Source of the DNA: JASGCL01 sp965262775
GTDB taxonomy: Bacteria > Pseudomonadota > Alphaproteobacteria > JASGCL01
Length of the DNA: 64,000 nt
Direction of reading: 5' to 3'
Assembly (NCBI GenBank): GCA_965262775.1
Contig: CBDHFT010000005.1
Span: forward strand, 46,217 to 110,216
Shown here: one piece after another, positions 9,319-19,958 of the stretch
How positions within the stretch are numbered: position 1 is the stretch's first letter
Layout of the letters: the number at the start of each line of letters is the position of its first letter
Notes under the pieces: model-generated
The model's input: only the letters and a program-made list of their open reading frames with translations
What the model was told of the DNA's origin: nothing
Database searches by the model: none
Made by a program: the position numbers and the translations under genes

Positions 9319-9892
9319 TTATTCCATGTCATCATCCCTATTTGATTTTCTTTTATTCACGGCGCGTTGGTTGCCAGTCAAAAAACTAGGCAGGTCTTCA
9401 CCATTGGCATTTTCATTGCCCGACGATTCTTCGTTATCGTTATCATCAACATAACGCACAACGCCGCGACTCATCATCCTTACATCGCCGCCATTACCGC
9501 CGCGCATGCCGCCAGAACGTGGCAAAGGTTGTTGCGAATCGTTATCGCCATAATTATCAGATGACATACCGTCATCGTCGCTCGGTTTAAATTGTCCCTG
9601 ATGCTCGGTTATCAGCCGTTGATAATGTTCGGCATATTGCAAACAAGCCTCCGCCAATACTCTATCACCATCTGACATGGCTTCTTTAGCCAACCACAAG
9701 ATATTTGTCCATGATCTGCATCGCGTTACCACGCACCCTGCCCAATGGGCCATTTGAATCCATTTGTTGTCGTAAGGGATTTCTTACCACGGCGCTGCTT
9801 TGTCTGCTGCCGCCACCGCGACCACGATTTCCACCACCACGGTTACCACCGCCGCGACTGCCATGACGGCGCCAATTATTCTGTCTTTGCAT
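9319..9892 (-). pseudogene. DUF4167 domain protein, frame broken once
   Basis: The first frame (9892-9686) has a Gly/Arg/Asn-rich start (GGGNRGGGNRGRGGGSR), then SNGPLGRVRGNAMQIMDKY. The second (from about 9700 to 9319) continues WLAKEAMSDGDRVLAEACLQYAEHYQRLI. Both parts are the DUF4167 signature, nearly universal in Alphaproteobacteria and of unknown function. The shift lies at about 9693-9702, not in a homopolymer; dropping one base gives DKYLWLAKEAM. The acidic, low-complexity C-terminus is typical of the family. Confidence 0.85.
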
Positions 9893-10191
9893 TATTTTTT
9901 CTATTTAGTCCGATTATTATTGAGTTTTAGTTTTTCATGGTTGGTTTTCTTAACCAACTTTTTCTAGAATAATATAAATTCTAAAAAAATATTAAACCAA
10001 TGATTAACAATGAAGATATTTTAATATTTAGCTGTGCCTAACAGATTATCAACAATCTATAATACAATTTTTTTTTAGTTATAACATAAGCAAGTTATGA
10101 TACAACCATTGGTTAGCCCAAAAAATATCTATAACAAGCAAATACCGCAAACCAACACCCCTGTCAAGCAAAATTTAAAAAAAGTTATTGC
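9893..10191. other. AT-rich gene-free gap between suc operon and DUF4167 gene
   Basis: About 300 bp with no credible gene. It should hold the end of the suc operon and the promoter of the DUF4167 gene. lpd, which often follows sucB, is not here. The only structure I can point to is the hairpin at 9939-9965. Confidence 0.5.
9939..9965 (+). terminator. Orphan hairpin with T run
   Basis: GTTGGTT (9940-9946) pairs with AACCAAC (9952-9958), followed by five T on the plus strand. No plus-strand gene ends here, so it may be part of the DUF4167 leader or end an antisense transcript. Confidence 0.3.
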
Positions 10192-11344
10192 TTAAATTTC
10201 TAACATTAATCTTTCGGGACGTTCGAGCAAATTTTTAAACCTCGGTCAGGAAGCTGACGGCTTCCCTGCCATCGATGATGCGATGGTCGTAAGATAAAGC
10301 AAGGTACATCACGGGGGCGATGGCTATCATGCCGTTTTTAACCACGGCGCGTTCTTGTATCTTGTGCATGCCCAATATAGCCGATTGTGGCGGGTTAAGA
10401 ATGGGGGTTGATAACATCGAACCAAAAATACCGCCGTTGGTAATGGTGAAGGTGCCGCCCGCAAGGTCGGCCAGGGTTAATTGTCCGCCCTCGGCCTTGA
10501 TGCCAAACTCCGAAATTGCCTTTTCGATAACAGCGAATGATTTTTTATCGGCATCTTTTAATACTGGCACCACCAAACCCGTGGGTGAGCCAACCGCGAT
10601 ACCAATATCGTAATAATTTTTATAGATAACCTCATTCCCCGAAATTTCAGCGTTGACTATCGGAAAAGATTTGAGGGCCGCACATACCGCCTTCACAAAA
10701 AAACTCATGAAGCCCAATTTTGTGCCATATTCTTTTTGAAAACGTTCGCGATGCAATTGGCGCATTTCTATCAATGACGACATATCAACCTCGTTAAAGG
10801 TGCTTAAGGTTGCCGCGTTGTTTTGTGAATATTTCAACCGCCTGGCGATGGCTTCGCGCAGTTTGCTCATCTTAACTCTTTCCTCCCCCCGTTCATCGGT
10901 CACGTGGGGGGGCATGTGATAGGTTTGCACCTGTGGCATGGGCGTCAATTGAGCTGGCGATTGCAGCGAGGTTGGCGCAGCGGATGGCAAACTATCTTCT
11001 GATGCTTCTTTCATTTTTTTATTATGAGCCGATTCATCCAATTTTGCTGGCGAAGTTGCCACGGGGGCTTCCATTGCTTTTTTTGGTTTATTATCGGCGG
11101 TGGCTATCGCATGTTCGTCGATGATTCCCAATAAGCCACCAACTTGAACATCGTCGCCCTCTTTAACTTGCCATTGGGTCAACACCCCGTTTTCGGGGGC
11201 TATCACTTCTAAACTTATTTTTTCTGTATCTAACAGGCAGAGGTTGTCATCTTTTTTCACGCTGTCGCCTGGCGCCACCAACAACTTCGCAACGCGTGCC
11301 GACATAATCGACTCACCCAACGCGGGAACCTTCACTTCTATCAT
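10192..11344 (-). CDS. sucB: Dihydrolipoyl succinyltransferase (2-oxoglutarate dehydrogenase E2), C-terminus shifted
   Basis: About 383 aa after repair. The lipoyl domain (1-77) has DTEKISLEV with the lipoylated Lys at residue 42. The catalytic domain starts near residue 158 (MSKLREAIARRL) and has the active-site DHRIIDG. The frame as given stops at 10,235 after FLTEV; removing one base from the AAA at 10,237-10,239 continues into NLLERPERLML and stops at 10,192, the normal ending. The linker at residues 78-155 lacks a recognisable peripheral subunit-binding domain. Transfers succinyl groups to CoA in the TCA cycle. Last gene of the mdh-suc operon. Confidence 0.92.
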
Positions 11345-11360
11345 AATTCTTTTTCTATCA

Positions 11361-14300
11361 CTATTTTAGTGCCTCGGCAATGATAGTTTGTTGTTCAAGG
11401 TTATGGGCCTTCGCCGAACCGACGGCGGGGCTGGCGGCCTCGCGCCGACCGATATACAATAGATCTTGTTGCGGCGCGTTTAATTGGCGCAGTAATTTTT
11501 CTATAAGCGGGCGCACGAATGACCACGCGCCGTTATTTTCGGGTTCTTCTTGGCACCAAATAAATTGCGCCTGCCGACATTTTTCCATAATGGCTTTCAG
11601 GCTTTCATCGGGGAACGGGTATAATTGCTCCAACCTCACGATAGCAATATCCTTGCGCCCGCTGTTTTCGCGCCCTTGATAAAGGTCATAATAAATTTTT
11701 CCCGAACATAAGATAACTTTGGCAAATTTATCGGGCGCAACCAATTGCCCCGCGGTGAAGGCATCGTCGGGCAGGATACGCCGAAAGGACGACCCCGTAG
11801 CAAAATCATCTAGGTTAGAAACACAAAGCGGATGACGCAGCAGCGACTTGGGGCTCATCACAATAAGTGGTTTGCGAAAGTTCCTTTTGATTTGGCGGCG
11901 CAAGGCATGAAAATAATTGGCGGGCGTGGTGATATTACATACTTGCCAATTATCATCGGCGGAAAGATTCAAATAACGTTCCAACCTGGCGGAGGAATGC
12001 TCTGGCCCTTGCCCCTCATAACCATGGGGCAACAACATGACCAAGCCACACATTTTAAACCATTTGGTTTCGCCCGCCGCAATAAATTGGTCAATAATCA
12101 CTTGCGCGCCATTGGCAAAATCGCCAAATTGCGCTTCCCACAATATTAAAGCATGGGGCTCGGCGCAGGAATAACCATATTCAAAACCCAACAACCCAAA
12201 TTCGCTTAAGCGGGCTATTAATAACCTCTATCTTGCTTTGCCCCGCGCGCAGGTGGTTAAGCGGCACGTAGGACGCGCCCGTTTTTTGGTCCGACCACAC
12301 CGCATGGCGATGAGAAAAAGTGCCGCGCTCCGAATCTTCGCCCGACAATCTAATCGGTATCCCCTCGAGCAGTAGGCTACCAAACGCCAAACCCTCGGCC
12401 ATGCCCCAGTCAATTTTTTTACCTTTTTCCACGCTCAATCTTTTTATTTGTAGCGACGTAGCAATTTTTGGGATGCAAAGCAAAGTTGGCGGGGGCTTGG
12501 GTAATCTTGCTGGTTATTTCTTGTATAACATCGCTTTCGACCGCGGTGGTGCCTTTCCTCTTGCCCCCTTCGGCCATGGTCAAACCGTGCCAGCGCCCTT
12601 CCAACCAATCAACCTTATTTGGTTTAAAATCCTTGGCAAGGGCTAAGGCATTTTCTAAACGCTCGTTAAAACTCTTGCTTATCTCTTGCACTTCTGAATC
12701 GCTAAAAATATGTTCGGCCACCAATTTCTTGGCGTAAATATTACTTAGGCGCGGATGTTCCAAAATTTTTGATACATCAAAGGTTGGGTAAAAAATGGCT
12801 CGTCGGCTTCGTTATGGCCATGGCGGCGATAACAATAAATATCGATAACAATGTCCTTTTTAAATTTTTGCCTATATTCGACAGCCAATTGCGCGGCGCG
12901 CACGCATACCTCAGGGTCGTCGCCATTAACATGCAACACGGGGGCATCTATCATTTTGGCCATGTCGGTGCAGTAGGGCGATGACCGACCGTCTTTCGGC
13001 ACCGTGGTGAAACCTATCTGGTTGTTGATGGCGATATGGATGGTGCCGCCCGTGCGGTAACCCTTTAGCTGCGATAATAAAAAAGTTTCTGCCACCACCC
13101 CCTGACCAATGAAGGCCGCATCGCCATGCAACAACACCGCCATCACCTTCTCTTTTTATCGTCGTTTTTTTGTTTTTGCTTGGCCCGCACCTTGCCCAAC
13201 ACCACGGTGTTAACCGCTTCAAGGTGGCTGGGGTTTGGCGCCAGGGAAAGGTGAACCGTGCGTTGTTCGCCATTGGGGGTATTAACCACCATGTCATGGC
13301 TAGCCCCGATGTGATATTTTACATCGCCCATCTGTGGCAGGTTATCGGGGGTGACACTGCCGCCATAAAATTCATAAAATATTTGCCGATAGGGTTTACC
13401 CAAAATATTGGCCAGCACATTCAATCGGCCGCGATGTGCCATACCAATATCAACCTCTTCTATCCCCAACTCGGCACCGCGGGTGATGATTTCCATCAAC
13501 ACGGGGATGGTGCTTTCGCCGCCGTCTAAACCAAACCTCTTTGCGCCCTGGTATTTTTTATCCAAAAAACTTTCAAACATTTCTGCATGAACTATCTGCT
13601 GATAAATCGATTTCTGCTTGTTGGCGGTTAGGCTTTTGCCCGCATAATCCGCCTCGACCTTTTCTTGCAGCCAGAGTTTTTCATCGGGGTCCTGCACATG
13701 CATGAATTCGATAGCAAAACGACCGCAATAGGCCTTGCGACAAATAGCAATAATATCTTTTAACCTTGCGCTTTCTAACCCCAAATAATAATTGATATAG
13801 ATTGTTTTTTCCAAATCCTCTTCGGTGAAGCCGTGCGAGCGATAATCCAATTCTGGAAAATTTATTTTTGGCGATAGTTGCAACGGGTCAAGGTCAGCCT
13901 CCAAATGGCCACGGGTTCTGAAGGCACGAATGAGCATGATGGCGCGTATAGAATTAAGTCGCTCCGCCACTTCGCGCTCGCCCATCACCCCTTCTATCAC
14001 CTTTTGATCGCTGAGGTAACGGCTCAAACTATCTTGTAAATTTTCGCCGCGCACCATGCCCGATAACAAAAAATCGGAAAGGCTCTTGCCAAATTTTTTA
14101 TGCACGCCGATAACCGCATCTTTTTGCGCCGCGCCGTTGCTTGGTTTCCGCGCCCACGATGGTTGATAACTGCTGGCGTTGGTAAAATATTGTTCATTGC
14201 CATTGCTGGGGTCGGATTGCGCTGAAACTGGGTTTGCGTCATCCACCCCATCCATGGCGGCAAACACCTGTTGCCAATCCGACGCTACCGAGGACGGATC

Positions 14301-14531
14301 TTGTAAATAGCGTCTATAAATATCAAAAATATAGGCCTCCCCGCCCTGCAGGCCAGCCTGCAAACCCGCTTGTAAAATATCTTGCAAGTTTCCATTCCTA
14401 TTCGCCTGCGCCGTGCCCCCTGGGTTAGCGTCCAAACTTCCTACTGCCTTTGCTTGCATCGCGCCGTTAGCGGGCAAACCAGGTTTAGGGGAAGCATCGC
14501 CACCATCTAAAATATCATTATTCTGGGTCAT
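11361..14531 (-). pseudogene. sucA: 2-oxoglutarate dehydrogenase E1, frame broken by four shifts
   Basis: Five successive frames align end to end with the thiamine-diphosphate E1 of 2-oxoglutarate dehydrogenase. They are 14,531-13,143 (MTQNN, then AYIFDIYRRYLQDP, GMAHRGRLNVLANI), 13,146-12,745 (VLLHGDAAFIGQGVVAET, NNQIGFTT), 12,763-12,419, 12,483-12,181 (IDWGMAEGLAFGSLL) and 12,194-11,361 (LGFEYGYSCAEPHALILWEAQFGDF). The shifts are at 13,153-13,157, 12,762-12,770, 12,465-12,469 and 12,205-12,210, of both signs, mainly in A/T runs. Each repair restores a family motif. All catalytic regions are otherwise present, so the protein was recently, or is still, functional. Confidence 0.93.
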
Positions 14532-14681
14532 ATATTTATATTATTCAATAAGATACGGCATTCTTGCGTTGCAACCATTCTTCATGCAATCTTCTTTTTA
14601 TATTGTGTATTTTTCGATAAATTGCACCAAAGAGGCACGATTGCGCGCAGGTTTTGCGATAGGAAACATTATACCATTTAT

Positions 14682-15555
14682 TTATTCAAAAGGGAAACCA
14701 TGGTTTGCCCCATCAAATGCTGGGGCGGGCGCCACGGCAATACCCGCCGAACGCAGGGCTTCGATTTTGACGCGGCGGTGCCCATGCCCCCCGCGACAAT
14801 AGCCCCAGCATGCCCCATGCGCTTACCCGCAGGGGCCGATAACCCCGCGATGAATCCGACCATGGGCTTTTTAATCTTGGATCTTTTATAAAATGCGGCA
14901 GCCTCCTCTTCTTCCCCGCCGCCTATTTCGCCTATCATAACAATGGCATCGGTATCTTTATCAGCCAAAAACATTTCTAAACAATCAATGAAACTTAAAC
15001 ATGCACAGGGTCGCCGCCAATCCCCACGCAGCTGGATTGCCCCAATCCCGCTTGGGTGGTTTGCCACACCGCTTCGTAGGTTAAAGTGCCCGAACGCGAA
15101 ACAACCCCAACCTTGCCCGGTTGATGAATAAAGCCAGGCATGATGCCAATTTTGCATTGGCCTGGCGTAATGACACCCGGGCAATTGGGTCCCAACAAAA
15201 TTGTTTTGCTGGCCTTCAGTTTTTCTTTCACCCTAACCATATCCAGTGTCGGGATGCCTTCGGTGATACAAACCACCAACCTTACATCGGCATCGATGGC
15301 TTCAATAATGGCGGCGGCGGCAAAAGCGGGTGGCACATAAATGACCGAGTTGCCTCGCAACCAGTTTTCTCTTTTTGCCTCCGCCACGGTATTAAAAACG
15401 GGTAAACCCAAATGACTTTGCCCGCCTTTCTTCGGCACCACGCCGCCAACCATCTTGGTGCCATATTGCATGGCTTGCTCGGTATGGAACGAGCCCTGCA
15501 ACCCCGTTAGGCCCTGGCATATTACTTTAGTGTTTTTATCAACCAATATAGACAT
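14682..15555 (-). pseudogene. sucD: Succinyl-CoA synthetase alpha subunit, frame broken twice
   Basis: Reconstructed length about 290 aa, normal for SucD. The first frame (15,555-14,995) starts MSILVDKNTKVICQGLTGLQG and has KMVGGVVPKKGG, PPAFAAAAIIEAI, GPNCPGVITP and SCVGIGGDPV. The second gives FIDCLEMFLADKDTDAIVMIGEIGG and the active-site His in GHAGAIVAGG. A third completes the tail (SKIEALRSAGI) and stops at 14,682. Shifts are near 15,000 (one G lost) and at 14,765-14,768 (one A lost). With SucC it makes ATP or GTP from succinyl-CoA. Confidence 0.92.
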
Positions 15556-15579
15556 TTCTTTTTTTTATTTTATTTGCCT

Positions 15580-16767
15580 TCACATTTTTTTTGCGGCATC
15601 GCCCAGGTCGCTTGCGGTAATAATCGGTAAACCAGAATCTTGTAATAGTTTTTTGCCTAACTCGACATTGGTTCCTTCCAACCTTACCACCAACGGCAAA
15701 TGCAAATCCTTCATGCCGTGCAACGCGTTGATAATTCCTTTGGCAATAATATCGCACCGCATAATCCCGCCGAAGATATTAACCAATATTCCTTTTACAT
15801 TTTTATCCGACAAAATAATTTCGAAGGCTTTCTTGACTCGTTCCTCGGTTGCGCCGCCGCCGACATCTAAAAAATTGGCGGGCGACGCCCTTCCTGCTTA
15901 ATAATATCCAATGTCGCCATGGCAAGCCCCGCGCCATTCACCATGCAGCCTATGTTACCATCCAGCTTGATATAACTTAGGTCATGCTTGGCGGCTTCGC
16001 GTTCCATCGGTTCTTCTTTCGGCGGCGTCGCGCAATTTTTCTATATCGGGGTGTCTGAATAATCCATTGTCATCGAAACTTATTTTTGCATCAAGCAATA
16101 CCAACCGATTATCTTGGGTTAAAATCATGGGATTAATTTCTATCAAGGAACAATCTTTTTCTAAAAATACTTTGAACAAACGCTCATAATTTTTTCCCAG
16201 ACCGCCCACGACCGAGGATGGCAAACCTAAGTTCTGCGCCGCCTGCGCCGCCATGGTGCTATCGATTGGTTTATTGATGTCCAAAGGAATTTTGAAATTT
16301 TGTCGGGTGTGTTTTTCTGCAACCTCCTCTATATTCATGCCGCCCGCTGGCGACAGCACAAAAATCGGCGTTGCCGAAGCACGGTCAATCAGCAGGCTTA
16401 GGTAAAATTCCGCCTTAATGTCGGCTCCCTCCTCGATATACAAACACTGGACTTCTTTGCCCAACGCGCCAGTTTGCTTGGTCATCAGGGTATGGTGCAA
16501 CATGGCTTCGGCGTTTTTCATCACCTCCGCGCTTGTCTTGACCACGCGCACCCCGCCTTTTTCATTCTCTTGTCCTTTAAAATGCCCCGCGCCCCTGCCC
16601 CCTGCGTGAATTTGCGCCTTCACAACGAATATTTTATTTCCTGCAATTTTTTGCAATGCCGCGGTGGCTTTTTCTACCTCATCCAGGCTTCTTATCGCTA
16701 CGCCATGTGGCGCGGGCAAGCCGTAAGCTTTTAATATTTCTTTGCCCTGATATTCATGAATATTCAT
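15580..16767 (-). pseudogene. sucC: Succinyl-CoA synthetase beta subunit, frame broken twice
   Basis: Reconstructed about 396 aa. The start MNIHEYQGKEILKAYGLP and the ATP-grasp parts FVVKAQIHAGGRGAGHFKG and SLIEINPMILT are in the first frame (16,767-15,982). An unlabelled middle frame encodes KHDLSYIKLDGNIGCMVNGAGLAMAT. The last (from about 15,888 to 15,580) gives NFLDVGGGATEERV and GILVNIFGGIMRCD. Shifts are at 16,017-16,019 (one base extra) and 15,888-15,890 (one G missing from GGGG). It lies between mdh and sucD on the same strand. Confidence 0.92.
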
Positions 16768-16803
16768 AAATTTATAAATGAGCGCAATAGAGAATGAAAG
16801 GGG

Positions 16804-17766
16804 TTAGGCTTGGTTTTCTAAATTCGCCAATGCTTTTTCTAAATCGCGCACTGCCTGCACCGATTTATCAAAATTTTTCTTTTCTTCGTCATTCATCGCG
16901 ACCTCAATAATTTTTTCTACACCATTTTTGCCTATGATAACGGGCACGCCGACGTAGATACCTTCCAACCCATATTGCCCTTTGCAATAAGCGGCGCAGG
17001 GCATCAAGGATTTTTTATCAAGCAAATAACTTTCGGCCATGGCCACCGCCGATGCCGCGGGCGCGTAAAAAGCCGAACCCGTTTTTAACAAATTAACAAT
17101 TTCGGCACCGCCGTTGCGGGTGCGGGTGATGATGGCATCGACCTTATCTTTTTTAATCAACCCCTGCCCCACCGCGCTAGGCAGGTCCATGCCATTGATA
17201 GCAACGCAAGACGCCATGGGCACCATCAAATCGCCATGGCCACCCAGCACCATGGCGTCGATATCGGCCACCGCTATCTCGGTTGCTTCCGATAAAAAAT
17301 AACGAAAGCGCGCCGAATCCAACATGCCCGCCATACCCACCACTTTGTGGGTGGGAAAGCCCAAAGACCGTTGTAATTTCCCCACCATGACATCAAGCGG
17401 GTTGGTGATACAAATAACAAAAGCATCGGGGCAAATATTTTTTAACCCCTTGCCCACCGCCGCCATCACCGCGGCGTTGACACCTATCAAATCATCGCGA
17501 CTCATCCCTGGCTTGCGCGGCGACCCCGCGGTCACAATAACCACGTCGCTATCGGCAAGGTCATTATAATTATTGGTTCCCGAAAATTGTTGAGTCATGC
17601 CAAGCAAGGGCGCGGCCTGGGCCAGGTCTAAGGCCTTGCCTTGGGGGATGCCTTCCATCACATCGAACAAAACAATATCGCCCAAATTTTTTAACCCCAA
17701 CAACAGGGCAAGGGTGCCGCCAATATTGCCAGCGCCAATCAATGCAATTTTGTTTCTTTTTTTCAT
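16804..17766 (-). CDS. mdh: Malate dehydrogenase
   Basis: 320 aa, intact. NAD-binding loop ALIGAGNIGGTLALLL at the N-terminus, SDVVIVTAGSPRKPGMSRDDLI (substrate Arg loop), CITNPLDVM, and the catalytic His in VLGGHGDLMVPM. This is the lactate-dehydrogenase-like Mdh of Alphaproteobacteria, oxidising malate to oxaloacetate. It is the first gene of the operon mdh-sucC-sucD-sucA-sucB (36 bp to sucC), and the only one without a frameshift. Divergent from xerC. Confidence 0.96.
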   Translation of the reverse strand: MKKRNKIALIGAGNIGGTLALLLGLKNLGDIVLFDVMEGIPQGKALDLAQAAPLLGMTQQFSGTNNYNDLADSDVVIVTAGSPRKPGMSRDDLIGVNAAVMAAVGKGLKNICPDAFVICITNPLDVMVGKLQRSLGFPTHKVVGMAGMLDSARFRYFLSEATEIAVADIDAMVLGGHGDLMVPMASCVAINGMDLPSAVGQGLIKKDKVDAIITRTRNGGAEIVNLLKTGSAFYAPAASAVAMAESYLLDKKSLMPCAAYCKGQYGLEGIYVGVPVIIGKNGVEKIIEVAMNDEEKKNFDKSVQAVRDLEKALANLENQA

Positions 17767-17930
17767 TTACTATTGTTTATAATATAAAATTCTTGTTTTC
17801 CTAAATTGACCAAATGGGCCATCACGCCCCTGGTAAAAAAACCACTGGGAAAAACTACCCCAACTGCCCCATAAAATCAATCGCTATTATGCAAAACAGA
17901 ATCATGATAAAATATATCATGGTAGGTAAA

Positions 17931-18908
17931 ATGGCTATAGAATCTAACAGCGTGCTGCAACAGGCATGTCAAGATTGGCTCGATTCTTTGCGGGTAGAAA
18001 AAGGCTATGGCGACAATACCTTGCAATCCTACAAACATGATATCGATGGCTTCATTGTTTTTTTAACCAAGCACCTGGGCGACCAGCCAAGTTTTGCAGA
18101 TGTAGAAAAACTATCTTTGCAAGATTTTCGCTCCTGGCTTTATTATCGCCACAATGACTTGGAATTAAAAAAAACCTCAACCGCACGCGCCCTGTCTGCC
18201 CTGCGCGGTTTTTTGGGTTATTTAAAAAAGAATAACAGCCTGGATAACCAAGCTATCCAACATGTTCGCACCCCCAAACTTCCCACCGCCTTGCCGCGCG
18301 CGCTTGATATTGCCAATTGTGGCAATATCCTTGATTACCTAAGCCATCCCACCAAAACCACCGCCCCTGGCGATACTGCCCCTGTGACCAAATCATTATC
18401 ATGGGTCGATTGGCGCAACTTGGCTATCATTGGCCTGCTCTATGGGACGGGGTTACGCTTGATGGAGGCTCTTAACCTAACCCTCGCTGATTACACCCAC
18501 CTAAAAAGCAACAATCAAACCCTTACCATAAGGGGTAAGGGTAGTAAGGATAGGGTGGTGGTGGTGTTGCCGCTGGTGATGGAATATTTAGAAAATTATC
18601 AATCGCGCCTGCCCTTTCAATTAGCCGCCGAGGATATTTTTTTTAGGGGGACGCAGGGCGGGGCATTATCCCCCAGGATTATCCAATTGCTGATGAAAAA
18701 TTTGCAAAGCCAATTGCATTTACCGCCTGGCGCGACACCCCATGCTTTGCGACATAGTTTCGCAACCCACCTGTTGCAGGCTGGTGGCGACCTGCGGACG
18801 ATACAAGAATTGCTAGGTCATCAATCGCTGACATCAACCGCGCGCTATACCAAAATGGATATTGCTAGCCTGCAACGGCTTTACAATAATTCCCACCCAC
18901 GCAAATAA
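17931..18908 (+). CDS. xerC: Tyrosine recombinase XerC
   Basis: 326 aa from the ATG at 17,931, which has a GGTAGG 4-9 nt upstream; the frame is open further up but that part shows no homology. The N-terminal SAM-like domain (CQDWLDSLRVEKGYGDNTLQSY) is followed by the catalytic domain with the full set: Arg in GTGLRLMEAL, Lys in GKGSKDRVV, HALRHSF, GHQ and the nucleophile Tyr in TARYTK. It resolves chromosome dimers at dif with XerD. XerC rather than XerD is inferred from overall similarity. No integrase-associated att site or phage gene is nearby. Confidence 0.85.
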   Translation: MAIESNSVLQQACQDWLDSLRVEKGYGDNTLQSYKHDIDGFIVFLTKHLGDQPSFADVEKLSLQDFRSWLYYRHNDLELKKTSTARALSALRGFLGYLKKNNSLDNQAIQHVRTPKLPTALPRALDIANCGNILDYLSHPTKTTAPGDTAPVTKSLSWVDWRNLAIIGLLYGTGLRLMEALNLTLADYTHLKSNNQTLTIRGKGSKDRVVVVLPLVMEYLENYQSRLPFQLAAEDIFFRGTQGGALSPRIIQLLMKNLQSQLHLPPGATPHALRHSFATHLLQAGGDLRTIQELLGHQSLTSTARYTKMDIASLQRLYNNSHPRK

Positions 18909-19042
18909 ATAAGATAACATATAACGCGCCACCGCCAAGCTTGACGCGATGCCTAGCATAAAATTTATGCAAGGTAAGACAAAAATACTAAGGCAAAAAT
19001 AATAACAAAGACGAGTATTATCATGGTTTTTTTAAAGGCATT

Positions 19043-19837
19043 TTAGAAGGATGTGCTCATAACAAAATTAATGACATGGGTGTTGCTTGGGGTATAAAGG
19101 ATAGGATTAGCATCACCCCCATTTACCAAATTCCCCACCTCGAGAGAATTGCCAAAGGGTATCCAGTAATTATATTTAACACCAATCGCCCAATTGGTGG
19201 CGAAAAACCAATCAAACCCCGTGCCAATTTGGAACAAACCCGTTGCCCCAACCGACGATCTTTTATAACCCGCCGTTTGTTCAATATTTTGATTTAACCA
19301 TGAAATGATATTTAAACCCAACCCAACCCCCAAAAATGGAGATATAAACCCCTTGGTCGATACCAGTGGCCGCCAATTAGCCTCGACAAGGGCTTGGGTG
19401 CCCTCCAACAAAATTTTGTTACCTGGGAGGATACCCGCGGCGTTAGCCCCTGGCGCGATGGTTCCATACCAACGGGCGTAGCTAACCACCCCCGTTAAAT
19501 CAATTTGCGCTATAGAACCATGGTTAAAAGATCCGCCAAACGAAAAACCCGCATTCCAACCAGCCTTATCAGGAATCAATGTATCGGCGGCGCCGCCACG
19601 AACTATCTTGGCTTCGCTAGGAATAATAACCCCACCATCCAGGCGAAAGTGATACCAGATAGGATTTTTTTTGGCGAAAACTTTACTGCCATAACCAAAA
19701 TCCTCGGCGGTTTGAGCATGGCTGACATTGGCAGTATAAGCCAGGGCAAGCACGCCCGCGGCGACCCCTGCCCTCCGCAACCACGCAAAAGTTGCAAAGC
19801 CTGAAAGAAATTTTTGTTTTTGAGAAATTTTATTCAT
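19043..19837 (-). CDS. Outer-membrane beta-barrel protein
   Basis: 264 aa from the ATG at 19,837 (an earlier frame-compatible start only adds a hydrophobic stretch). A signal peptide ends near NVSHAQ. Amphipathic strands rich in aromatic and Gly residues follow (WNAGFSFGGSFNHG, SPFLGVGLGLNIISW, NWAIGVKYNYWIPFG), and the last residue is Phe after VINFVMSTS, the usual BAM recognition end. It resembles small OmpA/OmpW-like porin-fold proteins; the exact family is not recognised. It stands alone, divergent from homospermidine synthase. Confidence 0.75.
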   Translation of the reverse strand: MNKISQKQKFLSGFATFAWLRRAGVAAGVLALAYTANVSHAQTAEDFGYGSKVFAKKNPIWYHFRLDGGVIIPSEAKIVRGGAADTLIPDKAGWNAGFSFGGSFNHGSIAQIDLTGVVSYARWYGTIAPGANAAGILPGNKILLEGTQALVEANWRPLVSTKGFISPFLGVGLGLNIISWLNQNIEQTAGYKRSSVGATGLFQIGTGFDWFFATNWAIGVKYNYWIPFGNSLEVGNLVNGGDANPILYTPSNTHVINFVMSTSF

Positions 19838-19958
19838 GATTATAAAAATAGCAAAAATCATGCCAAAAATCAAACTGCGCTATAAAAAAAACTTGTCAAA
19901 AAAAATTTTTATTGTTAAGGTTTTATTATAAAAAAATATAAATGATGGAGGATAAACA

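Noticed and set aside
14678..15184. Separate 168-aa gene downstream of the sucD start
   Set aside because: Its middle part is simply the continuation of SucD in another frame; the two ends are out-of-frame translation.
17931..18908. Phage or island integrase
   Set aside because: Size, motifs and lack of att sites or mobile genes nearby fit the housekeeping recombinase XerC.
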